A stretch of DNA of 64,000 bases from Schaalia radingae (lineage in GTDB: Bacteria > Actinomycetota > Actinomycetes > Actinomycetales > Actinomycetaceae). Below the pieces are notes generated by a model. That model had not been told where the DNA came from and ran no database searches. It saw only the letters and a program-made list of their open reading frames with translations. The stretch spans positions 372,001 through 436,000 of the forward strand of contig NZ_LT629792.1 of NCBI RefSeq assembly GCF_900106055.1, written 5' to 3'. Both the position numbers and the translations under genes were made by a program. Numbering within the stretch: position 1 is the stretch's first letter; each line of letters begins with the position of its first letter. Below, in pieces: positions 29,495 through 39,421 of this stretch.

Positions 29495-32014
29495 ATGAAT
29501 CAGCGTTATTTTTCAACCAGACGGCCACGTATCGCCCTTCCGGACCTGGGATTCACCCAGGCGACAACGGAGCCTGACGCCGCCCTCGTCAATGACACAG
29601 ATGTCGATGCGCTGCTGGACGGGCTGAACGATCAGCAACGCGACGCCGTCACCCACGAGGGCAGTCCGCTTTTGATTCTGGCTGGTGCCGGGTCAGGTAA
29701 GACGCGTGTGCTGACCCATCGCATCGCCTGCCTGCTGGAAACGGGGCGCGCACGCGCCAGTGAAATCCTGGCGATCACCTTCACGAACAAAGCGGCAGCT
29801 GAGATGCGTGAACGCGTGGCGAACCTGATTGGGCCTGCGGCAAGATCCATGTGGGTGTCCACATTCCACTCGGCGTGTGTGCGGATCCTGCGCAAGGAAC
29901 ACGCTGCGGCAGATTTGACATCAACGTTCACGATTTACGATGCGCAAGATTCGCAGCGTCTGATACAGATGGTGCTCAAAGCCGCCAACGTCGATGTCAA
30001 ACGCTTCACGCCGAAAATGGTGGCCGCACGAATCTCTGACCTGAAGAATGAGCTGGTCGCTCCCGCCCAGTTCGAGGCGAATGCGCCCAACGATCCGATC
30101 TCGCAGGTTGTGGCGGAAGCGTATGTCGAATACGACAAACGACTGCGCCAGGCTAATGCCCTCGATTTTGATGATCTGATTTCGCGCACAGTAGCCCTGC
30201 TGCGCGACAAACCCGCCGTCGCTGAGCACTACCACCGACGTTTCCGTCACATCCTGGTCGACGAATACCAGGACACGAACCACGCGCAATATGTGCTGGT
30301 TCGACTGCTCACCGGCAGTGGCGATGACGGTGTCGACAGCGCGGAGCTGACAGTTGTGGGTGATTCGGACCAGTCGATCTACGCGTTTCGCGGCGCCACG
30401 ATCCGCAACATCGAAGAATTCGAACGCGATTTTCCCGGTGCCCGCACGATCTTGCTGGAACAGAACTACCGATCCACGCAGAACATTTTGTCCGCAGCCA
30501 ACGCCGTCATTGCCCGCAATCAGGGCCGCCGCCCGAAGAATCTGTGGACCGCTCACGGTGACGGGGCGCCGATCGTGGTGGCCGCACTGGACAGCGAATA
30601 TGACGAAGCGCGTTTCCTCATCAAAGAAATCCGTCGCCTGCACGATCAGGGAATTGACGAGGGTGACATCGCGGTGTTTTATCGCACGAACGCGCAATCA
30701 CGTGCCTTGGAAGAACTCCTGGTCCAACAGGGAATCGCCTACCGCCTGGTGGGTGGCACGCGCTTCTACGAACGCAAGGAAATCAAGGATGCGATCGCCT
30801 ATCTGCAGGCCGTGGTCAACCCCGACGACACGGTGTCGCTGCGGCGGATCCTCAACACTCCGCGCCGCGGCATCGGTGCGCGCGCCGAGGGTGCATTGCT
30901 GGCGCACGCAGACCTGTATAACGTGTCGCTGGGTGAAGCGATTCGACACGTCTGGGTCCACGCAGGCAGTCCCGCTGGTGAAGGGGAAGGGATCGAGATC
31001 CCTGAAACAGAAGAAAAGTCAGCAGCGGAATCTGCCGGCGCCCCTGTCCCGTCCGTTCAGGGGCTTACCCCGCGGGCATCTGCATCTGTCGCAGGTTTCT
31101 GGGGGCTGCTTGAAGCCGCACGCGCACTGGACAGGGCCGGCGCGCCGCCAGCCGATATTCTCGACGAGATCCTTGACCATTCCGGCTACCTTGCCGAACT
31201 CAAGCGCTCAGATGACCCTCAGGATGCATCGCGCGTGGAGAACCTGGCTGAACTGCACACTGCTGCCACGACGTTCCGTCAAAGTGAACCGGAAGGAACG
31301 CTGCTCGACTACCTCGAACGCGTCTCACTGGTGGCTGACTCCGACCAGGTGCCGTCCGATGAGGAGCGTGGCGGCTTTCTGACGCTGATGACCGTTCACA
31401 CCGCCAAGGGCCTGGAATTTCCCGTTGTTTTCGTCACCGGTATGGAGGATGGCATCTTCCCGCACCAGCGCTCCCTGGGCGAAGAAGCTGAACTTGAAGA
31501 GGAACGCCGCCTCGCGTATGTAGCGATCACGCGAGCCCGCTCACGCCTGTACCTGACGAGGGCGGGGCAGCGTTCCGCCTGGGGCACACCGCAGGAATTG
31601 CCGCCCTCACGCTTCCTGGATGACATTCCGCCCGAGCTGATCGATGAGCGCTCCTCCATGACATCGACAGAACGCCTGCGTCAGGTGCACCGACAACGCA
31701 CCGACCGGTACGGTGACGCTGATGCGGCACCGGCATTCGGGTCAGGGCATTCAAATCTGAGGAGCGCTGCTTTCCGCCTTGCGGGTCGGCGCGCCGTCCG
31801 AATGGGAGTTCCACCGGCTCAGCAGGCGGAGCCTCCCTCGGACACGACGTCGCTGGTACTGAAGACCGGTGACGTGGTCGAGCATGCGACGTTCGGACGT
31901 GGCACCGTGCTGAGCGTGGAAAACAGTGGGGCGCGGGCCGTGGCGCGTATTGACTTTGCCGGCCGGACGAAGAATCTGCTGATCCGAATGGCTCCGCTGA
32001 CGAAGATTTCATAG
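29495..32014 (+). CDS. pcrA: ATP-dependent DNA helicase PcrA/UvrD
   Basis: About 839 residues from ATG 29495. Superfamily 1A motifs are intact: Q motif LNDQQRDAV, motif I AGAGSGKT (residues ~63-70), AITFTNKAAAEMRERV, DEYQDTNHAQY, VVGDSDQSIYAFRGA, LEQNYRST, motif V VHTAKGLEFPVVFVTG and motif VI AYVAITRARSRLYL. A C-terminal segment with GDVVEHATFGRGTV (typical PcrA/UvrD tail) binds RNA polymerase in related proteins. It unwinds DNA in nucleotide-excision repair and clears replication conflicts. The N-terminal ~40 residues before the Q motif are an extension without homology I recognise. Confidence 0.95.
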   Translation: MNQRYFSTRRPRIALPDLGFTQATTEPDAALVNDTDVDALLDGLNDQQRDAVTHEGSPLLILAGAGSGKTRVLTHRIACLLETGRARASEILAITFTNKAAAEMRERVANLIGPAARSMWVSTFHSACVRILRKEHAAADLTSTFTIYDAQDSQRLIQMVLKAANVDVKRFTPKMVAARISDLKNELVAPAQFEANAPNDPISQVVAEAYVEYDKRLRQANALDFDDLISRTVALLRDKPAVAEHYHRRFRHILVDEYQDTNHAQYVLVRLLTGSGDDGVDSAELTVVGDSDQSIYAFRGATIRNIEEFERDFPGARTILLEQNYRSTQNILSAANAVIARNQGRRPKNLWTAHGDGAPIVVAALDSEYDEARFLIKEIRRLHDQGIDEGDIAVFYRTNAQSRALEELLVQQGIAYRLVGGTRFYERKEIKDAIAYLQAVVNPDDTVSLRRILNTPRRGIGARAEGALLAHADLYNVSLGEAIRHVWVHAGSPAGEGEGIEIPETEEKSAAESAGAPVPSVQGLTPRASASVAGFWGLLEAARALDRAGAPPADILDEILDHSGYLAELKRSDDPQDASRVENLAELHTAATTFRQSEPEGTLLDYLERVSLVADSDQVPSDEERGGFLTLMTVHTAKGLEFPVVFVTGMEDGIFPHQRSLGEEAELEEERRLAYVAITRARSRLYLTRAGQRSAWGTPQELPPSRFLDDIPPELIDERSSMTSTERLRQVHRQRTDRYGDADAAPAFGSGHSNLRSAAFRLAGRRAVRMGVPPAQQAEPPSDTTSLVLKTGDVVEHATFGRGTVLSVENSGARAVARIDFAGRTKNLLIRMAPLTKIS

Positions 32015-32135
32015 GAATTTTGTCCAAAGGGTAGGACTGAAGGCCTCCTTCACGGTAGTCTGAAGGCGATGTCTCGATGTCAAGGTAATTTGTGGCGTCG
32101 AAGAAGATCGTGCGAATACTGAAAAGGAGACAGGC

Positions 32136-33347
32136 GTGGACCTATACGAGTACCAGGCGAAGGAACTGTTCAAATCGCATGACGTGCCAATCCTGCCGGG
32201 TATCGTCATCACCGAGGCTGACCAGGCAGTTGACGCTGCGAACACGTTGAACGCTGACCTTCTCGTCGTGAAAGCGCAGGTGAAAACGGGCGGCCGCGGG
32301 AAAGCCGGTGGCGTCAAACTGGCTCGCAGCGGCGACGAGGCCCGCGAACATGCCAGCAAGATTCTCGGCATGGACATTAAGGGGCATACCGTCAATACGG
32401 TGATGATCACCGCCGGATGCGATATTGCCGAGGAATATTACTTCTCAATCTTGCTCGATCGTGCGAACCGTCAGCACCTGGCGATGTGTTCACGTGAAGG
32501 CGGCATGGACATTGAAACCCTCGCCAAGGAGCGCCCCGAAGCACTGGCCCGCGTTCCCCTGGATGCGCAGCGCGGCATTGACGAGGACGTTGCGCGCGAC
32601 ATCCTGACTCAAGCAGGATTCGAGGGCGACACGCTCGAAAAGATCGTGCCCGTCCTGGTCAAGCTCTGGGACACCTATCACGGCGAAGATGCCACGCTGG
32701 TGGAAGTCAACCCGCTCGTCCTGACACCAGAAGGCGACGTCATCGCGCTGGACGGCAAAGTCACGCTCGATGACAACGCGCGCTTCCGTCATGCCGAGCA
32801 TGAACAGTTCATCGATACTGCAGCTGAAGACCCTCGCGAAGCAATGGCGAAAGCTGCGGGCTTGAATTATGTGCGACTGCAGGGCGAAGTCGGCATCATC
32901 GGTAACGGTGCCGGCTTGGTGATGTCCACCCTCGACGTTGTTGCGCTCGCAGGTGAGGAATACGGTGTCAAGCCCGCGAACTTCCTGGACATCGGCGGCG
33001 GAGCGTCCGCTGACGTGATGGCCAAGGGCCTGGATGTCATCCTCGGAGACGAACAGGTGCGCGCCGTGTTCGTCAACGTGTTCGGTGGGATCACTGCATG
33101 CGACCAGGTGGCGCAAGGTATCGTTGAAGCACTGTCGATCCTCGGTGACAACGCCACGAAGCCGTTGGTGGTGCGCCTTGACGGAAACCGCGTTGATGAG
33201 GGACGCGAAATCCTCCAGCAAGCCAGTCACCCGTTGGTCCACATGGCACACACCATGGACGGAGCAGCCCGCATGGTGGCGCAGCTGGCTGCCGGCGTCG
33301 AGCCCGACCCTGAAGACACATCCGATCCGGCCGCCCCGCTGGCCTGA
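32136..33347 (+). CDS. sucC: Succinyl-CoA synthetase beta subunit (ADP-forming)
   Basis: 403 residues from GTG 32136 with AAAAGGAGA upstream. The N-terminus [18 protein letters not shown] is diagnostic, followed by the ATP-grasp domain ([20 protein letters not shown]) and the ligase domain ([54 protein letters not shown]). It couples succinyl-CoA cleavage to ADP phosphorylation in the TCA cycle, with the alpha subunit from sucD 26 bases downstream. The C-terminal 20 residues form an acidic extension. The presence of both subunits indicates at least a partial TCA cycle. Confidence 0.97.
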   Translation: MDLYEYQAKELFKSHDVPILPGIVITEADQAVDAANTLNADLLVVKAQVKTGGRGKAGGVKLARSGDEAREHASKILGMDIKGHTVNTVMITAGCDIAEEYYFSILLDRANRQHLAMCSREGGMDIETLAKERPEALARVPLDAQRGIDEDVARDILTQAGFEGDTLEKIVPVLVKLWDTYHGEDATLVEVNPLVLTPEGDVIALDGKVTLDDNARFRHAEHEQFIDTAAEDPREAMAKAAGLNYVRLQGEVGIIGNGAGLVMSTLDVVALAGEEYGVKPANFLDIGGGASADVMAKGLDVILGDEQVRAVFVNVFGGITACDQVAQGIVEALSILGDNATKPLVVRLDGNRVDEGREILQQASHPLVHMAHTMDGAARMVAQLAAGVEPDPEDTSDPAAPLA

Positions 33348-33373
33348 AACCTGGAAGCACAAGGAGACTTCTC

Positions 33374-34294
33374 ATGTCGATTTTTCTTGACTCACACTCA
33401 CGCGTCATCGTCCAGGGCATGACCGGATCAGAGGGACGCAAGCACACCCAGCGCATGCTCAACTCGGGCACCGCCATTGTCGGCGGCGTCAACCCGCGCA
33501 AAGCCGGACAGTCCGTGACATTCGATGTCCAGGGATACGGGCCGATGGCTGACCAGGTCACCGACGGCCCTGTCGACATCCCTGTGTTTGGAACGGTTGC
33601 AGAAGCGGTGAAGGAAACGGGTGCCACAGTATCCGCCATTTTCGTGCCGCCGGCATTTGCGAAAGACGCTGTACTCGAAGCTGTCGATGCCCGCGTGGAG
33701 ACGGTCGTGGTCATCACTGAAGGCATCCCGGTCGCTGACTCCACGGAGTTCGTGGCTCGCGCACGTGAAGCGGGCGTGCGCGTGATCGGACCGAACTGCC
33801 CGGGCATTATCAGCCCCGGACAGTCGAACGTCGGCATCACCCCGGCAGATATTACCGGCCCAGGACGGCTGGGACTGGTATCGAAGTCAGGCACACTGAC
33901 CTACCAGATGATGTTCGAACTGCGTGACATCGGCTTTACCACCTGCCTGGGAATCGGTGGTGATCCGGTTATTGGCACCACGCACATTGACGCGCTCGAA
34001 GCCTTTGAAAATGACCCCGACACCGAATTGGTCGTCATGATTGGTGAAATCGGTGGCGACGCGGAAGAGCGCGCAGCTCAGTGGATTTCCGAACACATGA
34101 CCAAACCGGTGGTGGCCTACGTTGCCGGTTTCACGGCTCCGGAAGGCAAGACGATGGGGCATGCCGGCGCGATCGTGTCTGGATCTTCCGGCACGGCCGC
34201 GGCGAAGGCTGAAGCACTCGAGGCCGTCGGCGTGCGGGTGGGTCGTACACCTTCCCAAACTGCCATCATCGCTCGCGAGATTCTGCAGAAATAA
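33374..34294 (+). CDS. sucD: Succinyl-CoA synthetase alpha subunit
   Basis: 306 residues with an AAGGAGA site. The CoA-binding Rossmann domain has [19 protein letters not shown] and the ligase domain [10 protein letters not shown], then [11 protein letters not shown] and [12 protein letters not shown]. The active-site histidine lies in [18 protein letters not shown]. It forms an alpha-beta heterodimer/tetramer with SucC. An inverted repeat (GTGCACCGC 34304-34312 and GCGGTGCAC 34341-34349) follows the stop and could attenuate or end transcription before the downstream membrane gene. Confidence 0.97.
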   Translation: MSIFLDSHSRVIVQGMTGSEGRKHTQRMLNSGTAIVGGVNPRKAGQSVTFDVQGYGPMADQVTDGPVDIPVFGTVAEAVKETGATVSAIFVPPAFAKDAVLEAVDARVETVVVITEGIPVADSTEFVARAREAGVRVIGPNCPGIISPGQSNVGITPADITGPGRLGLVSKSGTLTYQMMFELRDIGFTTCLGIGGDPVIGTTHIDALEAFENDPDTELVVMIGEIGGDAEERAAQWISEHMTKPVVAYVAGFTAPEGKTMGHAGAIVSGSSGTAAAKAEALEAVGVRVGRTPSQTAIIAREILQK

Positions 34295-34303
34295 CATCCG
34301 GTC

Positions 34304-34349
34304 GTGCACCGCTGATCGTGAATGAACTTTCTCATGGTCGGCGGTGCAC
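34304..34349 (+). terminator. Inverted repeat after sucD
   Basis: A perfect 9-bp stem (GTGCACCGC / GCGGTGCAC) with a 28-base loop, 9 bases after the sucD stop. There is no T tract. The long loop makes this a weak terminator call. Confidence 0.4.
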
Positions 34350-34387
34350 CTCCATGTGTGGGCGCGGATGCGAGACGATGAAGAACG

Positions 34388-36127
34388 ATGACGCACTCAC
34401 CTGACTCTTCCCCATCGCAGCGCCCTGACAGGCAGCGCGCAGAAGCGGACCTGTCCGCTGATGAGATCCCAACCGAGGTGGTTGGCGCGTGGCTTGAGGA
34501 GGAAGACCGTGAAGCCGGTGCGTCGCTGATTTTTGTGCCGGCTCACGATGAGGCAGACAGTGATGATGAACCCGAATTGGATAATTCGGAAAAAGAAACT
34601 GAACGCCTCGACCTTGACGGAACCGATGAATCGGCACCTCAGGTGCACGACGAGGAACCTCACACCACTCGCACCGCCGTGCGGCGACGCACGATCCGCA
34701 TCGCACTGCCTGACGGGTGGGCACGCTCCGGCCTGGCCGGCATTGAGGCGGCCCTGATCGGATGGGCGTTCATGATGGTCGTGACGCTGGTGGGGTACTG
34801 GTTCGTCTCGCAGAACCCCTGGCTGGCGTCGACCAGCTGGGACGATGCTCGGGCAGTGGGTGGTGACCTCTGGGCTGCGACGCTGGGAGCGCCGATCACG
34901 GTGGGGCAGAGCGACATCCTCGCCATTCCGACACTGCTCGGAGCGCTGCTGATCATCATTTTGCGTGTTCTTCTGCTGCCGGGACGGGATTTTCCTGCCG
35001 CCGCGCAGTGGATGGCTGTCCCCACGTTTGCAGTCACGGCGCTCATTACAGCTGGAGCGTCCTCGGCTCACATCAACGTGTGGCGCGCACTGCCCGGTGC
35101 GCTCGTCATTCCGCTTCTGGCAGCGACCTGGGCGGTAGTTGCTGCTCGACACACGTGGACATGGCCCACGATTTCATCTGAACGGCGCGAATCGTTGACA
35201 TGGCTGTGGTCAGGGCTGCGCCTTGGTCGCGTTGCCGTGGCACTGACAGTGCTGTTCAGCCTGATCATGAGCGCCGTGTCAATCCTTGTTTCTCTTCAGC
35301 GTATCTCCGGTATCCACGAACTGCTCTTTGCTTCGACCAAGGACACGGTCATCATCAACATTGTTCAGGCCTTGTTTGCTCCGTCGATCATGGCATGCGC
35401 ACTGGCGTGGATCGCGGGGCCTGGTTTCTACGTGGGTGCCGACGCCCTCCATTCAGCGGCGAACGCGCCTGTTGCGCCGATTCCGGCGATCCCGATCCTT
35501 GCGGCCGTCCCACAGACAGCTCCGGGCCACTGGGTGGCCTGGGCGCTGGTGGGAGTGGGAATCCTGCTGGGCGCATGGGCGGCGTGGCGGCATCGTATGA
35601 CGCACCTGTGGAAGCAGGCGGCTGCGATGGGAGTGGCCACCGTGATCACTGCGCTCGTCATCGCAGCATGGCTTGCCTCGTCGCGCATGTCGTTGGGGTC
35701 GACCCGTCTGAGTGTCGTTGGCCCGCGCGTGTGGTGGAGCGTGCTGTTCGTCGTACTGGAAGTGTGCATGGTCGCGCTCGCGGTGTCCCTGGCAGCACAT
35801 CCGACCACGATCGCGTGGGTGCGCCGAGCGGCCGCAGCTTTGACGGCGTGGACGAAGGCGCGTATTGCCGCATGGAAGGAGAATCGCGCCCAGTCATCGA
35901 CGAGGGAGACGCCCCTTCCAGCTCCTGACCTGAATGAAGCCGGCGAAGAGACGCCGGAGGAAGAGGAAACGGCGCTGGAAGAAGAGGCGACAGAAGAACT
36001 GCCCGCTCCTCCGCGTGCTCCGGATGCCCGCATGGAAGCACTCAAAGCCAGCGCTGCGCCCACGGAACCCATCGCCGTGTCAGACAATACTGACAACAGT
36101 GACGAAGATCTGAAAGATCACAGCTAG
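34388..36127 (+). CDS. DUF6350-family (PerM-like) polytopic membrane protein
   Basis: 579 residues. An acidic cytoplasmic N-terminus (~95 residues) is followed by about nine to ten TM helices between ~110 and ~485 (GLAGIEAALIGWAFMMVVTL, SDILAIPTLLGALLIIILRV and others). The tail is long and acidic (AGEETPEEEETALEEEATEE). No catalytic motif is present. Its place between sucD and purH matches Mycobacterium perM (Rv0955), which lies between sucCD and purN/purH and is needed for division under stress. The family link is therefore supported by synteny and topology. The acidic ends are longer than needed for the fold. Confidence 0.82.
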   Translation: MTHSPDSSPSQRPDRQRAEADLSADEIPTEVVGAWLEEEDREAGASLIFVPAHDEADSDDEPELDNSEKETERLDLDGTDESAPQVHDEEPHTTRTAVRRRTIRIALPDGWARSGLAGIEAALIGWAFMMVVTLVGYWFVSQNPWLASTSWDDARAVGGDLWAATLGAPITVGQSDILAIPTLLGALLIIILRVLLLPGRDFPAAAQWMAVPTFAVTALITAGASSAHINVWRALPGALVIPLLAATWAVVAARHTWTWPTISSERRESLTWLWSGLRLGRVAVALTVLFSLIMSAVSILVSLQRISGIHELLFASTKDTVIINIVQALFAPSIMACALAWIAGPGFYVGADALHSAANAPVAPIPAIPILAAVPQTAPGHWVAWALVGVGILLGAWAAWRHRMTHLWKQAAAMGVATVITALVIAAWLASSRMSLGSTRLSVVGPRVWWSVLFVVLEVCMVALAVSLAAHPTTIAWVRRAAAALTAWTKARIAAWKENRAQSSTRETPLPAPDLNEAGEETPEEEETALEEEATEELPAPPRAPDARMEALKASAAPTEPIAVSDNTDNSDEDLKDHS

Positions 36128-36159
36128 TCGCATATCCGGCGCCGCCCTCGTACACTAAA

Positions 36160-36250
36160 AGAGGCCGCAACTGGCGAGGGTGGAGGACCACCGGGAAGCG
36201 GCTGAAGCAGCCTCGCACGGCGCCGCCCGCCTGGGCGCTGAGGACCGACC
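36160..36250 (+). promoter_or_regulatory. ZTP riboswitch (pfl motif) upstream of purH
   Basis: The leader carries the hallmarks of the ZTP/ZMP-sensing pfl RNA: ACTGGCGAGGGTGG around 36170, the pairing CACCGGGAAGC near 36189, and the conserved GCCGCCCGCCTGGGC end at 36222-36236. A possible -10 box TACACT (36151-36156) precedes it. The RNA senses the purine-pathway intermediate ZTP and, in known cases, turns on folate and purine genes. Its gene here, purH, uses ZMP as substrate, so a direct metabolite feedback is expected. Confidence 0.85.
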
Positions 36251-36272
36251 TTGAACCCCCTTGGAGGAAGAA

Positions 36273-38069
36273 TTGTCAGTCCGTTTGGATAACCTCGAAC
36301 CCGTTGATGTCCGCCCGATCCGCAGAGCACTGATCTCCGTTTACGACAAGACCGGCCTGGTTGACCTGGCTCGCGCACTCGCTGATGCTGGCGTCGAAAT
36401 CGTGTCCACCGGTTCAACTGCACAAAAAATCCGTGACGCGAAGATTCCTGTGACGCCCGTGGAAGACGTGACTGGTTTCCCCGAGGTGCTGGAAGGCCGC
36501 GTCAAGACGCTGCATCCGAAGATCCATGCCGGCATTCTCGCTGATCAGCGCAAAGCCGATCACCGCCAGCAGCTCGAAGACCTGGGGATCGCAGCATTCG
36601 ACCTGGTGGTATGCAATCTGTACCCATTTGAGGACACGGTTGACTCGGGCGCAGGATTCGACGAATGTGTTGAGCAGATTGACATCGGCGGCCCGTCGAT
36701 GGTGCGCGCTGCTGCGAAGAACCATCCCTCCGTTGCCATTGCTACCAACCCGGAGCAATACGACGCGGTGATCGACGCTGCACGCTCTGAGGGATTCACT
36801 CTGGAGGAGCGTCGCGAACTGGCAGCGGCCGCATTCCGTCACACAGCAGATTACGACGCCGCCATCGCTGACTGGTTCGAAGACGAACTGGATGCTGACC
36901 TTGATGTTGACGAGTCGGCTGAAGCCGATGACGTTGATGACGCACAGTGGCCACCGGTGCTGGTCTCTGCTTTCGAACGCCTCCACACCTTGCGTTATGG
37001 CGAAAACCCGCATCAGGATGCCGCCGTATACGGCGACATCGTCGAGCTGATGGGCGAGGGCGAAGTTGACGTTGAGTTTGACGAGCCAGGCGATGAACAG
37101 GACGGCGACGACACGACCCAGGACCTGCTGCCTGGCATCGCGAACGCGCGCCAACTGCATGGCAAAGCGATGAGCTACAACAACTACACCGATGGTGACG
37201 CAGCACTGCGCGCAGCATTTGACCATGACGAGCCGTGCGTGGCCATCATCAAGCACGCGAACCCGTGTGGGATCGCCATTGGCGCAGATGTGGCGGAAGC
37301 ACACCGCAAGGCGCATGCATGCGATCCTGTGTCAGCATTCGGCGGAGTGATCGCAGTCAACCGTGAGGTCAGCGTCGAACTGGCCAGGCAGATCAAACCG
37401 ATCTTTACCGAGGTCGTCCTGGCGCCCTCCTACGCCGAAGGCGCACTGGAAGTACTGGAAACGAAGAAGAACCTGCGAATCCTGCAGGTAGTGCCACCGG
37501 TACGCGGAGCCCTGGAGTTCAAGCAGATTTCCGGGGGACTGCTGGTGCAGGAACGCGACGACATTGACGCTGACGGTGACGATCCGGCGAACTGGACTTT
37601 GGCGGCAGGCGAGCCGGCCGATGAGGCAACACTGCGGGACCTGGAGTTCGCATGGCGCACCGTGCGAGCCGTGCGGTCGAACTCAATCCTGCTGGTTCAC
37701 GACGGAGCAAGCGTCGGGGTTGGCATGGGGCAGGTCAACCGCGTGGACTCCTGCCGTCTGGCGGTCGAACGCGCGAACACGCTGGGTGGTCGCACAACAG
37801 GTGACGCCGCTGCTGACAAGGTGGATTCGGCGGGCGGTGCACGCACGGCTGATGTGGTCGCTGACGAGCCGGAGCGTCGCTCCGAAGGTGCCGTTGCCGC
37901 CTCGGACGCATTCTTCCCGTTTGCTGACGGCCTCCAGGTGCTGATCGATGCCGGCGTGAAAGCTGTCGTTCAGCCCGGTGGATCGATCCGCGACAACGAG
38001 TCGATCGAAGCGGCACAGGCCGCTGGCATCACGATGTACATGACGGGAACCCGTCACTTCGCGCACTGA
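36273..38069 (+). CDS. purH: Bifunctional AICAR transformylase / IMP cyclohydrolase PurH
   Basis: About 598 residues. The start is taken at TTG 36273 because GGAGGAAG (36263-36270) lies just before it; the ORF start at TTG 36261 would place that site inside the gene. The N-terminal MGS-like domain has [20 protein letters not shown] and [13 protein letters not shown]. The transformylase half has [39 protein letters not shown] and NRVDSCRLA. Bacterial PurH is usually ~510-530 residues. The excess comes from acidic inserts near residues 205-225, 265-290 and 520-535. It makes IMP from AICAR via FAICAR, under a ZTP riboswitch. Confidence 0.95.
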   Translation: MSVRLDNLEPVDVRPIRRALISVYDKTGLVDLARALADAGVEIVSTGSTAQKIRDAKIPVTPVEDVTGFPEVLEGRVKTLHPKIHAGILADQRKADHRQQLEDLGIAAFDLVVCNLYPFEDTVDSGAGFDECVEQIDIGGPSMVRAAAKNHPSVAIATNPEQYDAVIDAARSEGFTLEERRELAAAAFRHTADYDAAIADWFEDELDADLDVDESAEADDVDDAQWPPVLVSAFERLHTLRYGENPHQDAAVYGDIVELMGEGEVDVEFDEPGDEQDGDDTTQDLLPGIANARQLHGKAMSYNNYTDGDAALRAAFDHDEPCVAIIKHANPCGIAIGADVAEAHRKAHACDPVSAFGGVIAVNREVSVELARQIKPIFTEVVLAPSYAEGALEVLETKKNLRILQVVPPVRGALEFKQISGGLLVQERDDIDADGDDPANWTLAAGEPADEATLRDLEFAWRTVRAVRSNSILLVHDGASVGVGMGQVNRVDSCRLAVERANTLGGRTTGDAAADKVDSAGGARTADVVADEPERRSEGAVAASDAFFPFADGLQVLIDAGVKAVVQPGGSIRDNESIEAAQAAGITMYMTGTRHFAH

Positions 38070-38091
38070 CAGGCGCTCAACGATCTGCATA

Positions 38092-38119
38092 TGCGGGGTA
38101 GAGTCAGCTCTACCCCGCA
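38092..38119 (+). terminator. Perfect 12-bp hairpin terminator after purH
   Basis: TGCGGGGTAGAG at 38092-38103 pairs perfectly with CTCTACCCCGCA at 38108-38119 around a TCAG tetraloop, 22 bases downstream of the purH stop. Confidence 0.8.
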
Positions 38120-38205
38120 ATGTAGATGGGGCTGTCTTCGCACGCATGGGCCTGCCTCCTCATAATGGAACGCAGACCGACACGTCAACGTGAGGAGCTT
38201 AGTCC

Positions 38206-39174
38206 ATGTCCACGGTTGCCAAACGAATCATCATCGCCCTGGTGGCACTGATTGTTGTCGCCGCTGCGATGCTTGGAGTCGCTGTCGTCAGGTGGGGACC
38301 CAACTTCGGTATTTGGCTGACTGAGCCCAGTCCACAGCGCTACGGTGAAGTCGCCCTCGGCCATCTTGACCAGGGAATCAACGCATCGTCCGAAGCCTGG
38401 CAGGATGAGCGCCCACGAGTCGAACAGGCAATCAGCGAAGCCACCAGCATTGACGAGGTCGACGCTGTCCTGTCCGATGCCGTCAAAATTGCGGGAACGA
38501 AGCACTCATTCCTCATGACGGCGGACGAAGCGCAAGAAGCCGTCGACGAGTACGAAGCGCCGAGCGTGGAAGAAAACGACGGTGTCGTGACTGTTCATAT
38601 GCCCGCGTTTATGGGCACACCCGACCAGGGCAGCGAGTACGCGCAAACTATTGCGCAAGCTGTGTCCGGAGCGAATGTGTGCGCGGCGGTGATTGACCTC
38701 AGTGAAAACGGTGGTGGCGACATGGGGCCGATGATTGCCGGTATCTCGCCACTGATTCCTGACGGTCCCGTGTCCTACTTTGTTACGGGCGGAGGCGAAA
38801 GCGCCGTCATGTTGGAGAGCGGGAAGGTCAGCGGCGGCGGAAGGCCCACGACCGTTGACATCACGGAAAAGTCAGAGGTGCCGGTCGCGATTGTCACCGG
38901 TGAACACACTGGCAGCTCCGGTGAGCAGGCTTTGCTCGCTTTTAAAGGCGTACCGAATACGCGCGTGTTTGGCCAGCCGACCGCAGGATATGCCACGGTC
39001 AATACACCGTTCCCGCTGTATGGAGGAAAGCAGCTTGTGGTCACAGTCGGCGTGACGAAAGACCGCATGGGAACGACTCACGCGGAAGATCCGATCGCAC
39101 CGGATGTGACGATGGAACCGGCTCAAGCGGTGAACGCGGCAACGCAATGGGCGCGCGACCAGGGTTGTCAGTAG
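38206..39174 (+). CDS. S41-family (C-terminal-processing) peptidase-like membrane protein
   Basis: 322 residues from ATG 38206 with GAGGAG nearby. An N-terminal signal anchor (RIIIALVALIVVAAAMLGVA) leads to an extracellular domain. The peptidase fold is suggested by AAVIDLSENGGGDMGPM (the usual DLRxNxGG core), then TGEHTGSSGEQALLAFKG with the presumed catalytic serine, and VFGQPTAGYATVN. There is no PDZ domain, unlike CtpA/Prc, so it is a minimal S41 protein. Homologues in Actinomyces are usually listed as peptidase S41. Its substrate is unknown. Confidence 0.82.
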   Translation: MSTVAKRIIIALVALIVVAAAMLGVAVVRWGPNFGIWLTEPSPQRYGEVALGHLDQGINASSEAWQDERPRVEQAISEATSIDEVDAVLSDAVKIAGTKHSFLMTADEAQEAVDEYEAPSVEENDGVVTVHMPAFMGTPDQGSEYAQTIAQAVSGANVCAAVIDLSENGGGDMGPMIAGISPLIPDGPVSYFVTGGGESAVMLESGKVSGGGRPTTVDITEKSEVPVAIVTGEHTGSSGEQALLAFKGVPNTRVFGQPTAGYATVNTPFPLYGGKQLVVTVGVTKDRMGTTHAEDPIAPDVTMEPAQAVNAATQWARDQGCQ

Positions 39175-39365
39175 ATCGCTCAGCGTTGCCCTGCCGCGAA
39201 CTCGCCTGTATTCACGTCGATGACCATGCGTTCAGGTCCGGCAATGGCGGGCGGTTCGCGGAATAAGAGGCGCATCAGGCACGGTTGGGGGGTCGTTCAT
39301 ACGACGTAGCATGACGCAGAAAGATGAACTGCGTTCGACAATGCGATAACAAGAAGAGAACGGCC

Positions 39366-39394
39366 TTGATGTTCTAATTTACCGACTGTAATAT
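39366..39394 (+). promoter_or_regulatory. Promoter of the GH3 beta-glucosidase gene
   Basis: TTGATG (39366-39371), a 17-base spacer and TAATAT (39389-39394) make one of the best housekeeping-type promoters in the window, 28 bases before the start codon. The remaining ~190 bases back to the S41 stop show nothing else I can name. Confidence 0.7.
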
Positions 39395-39421
39395 TAGGGT
39401 GTTAACTGCCGTGAAAGGACA

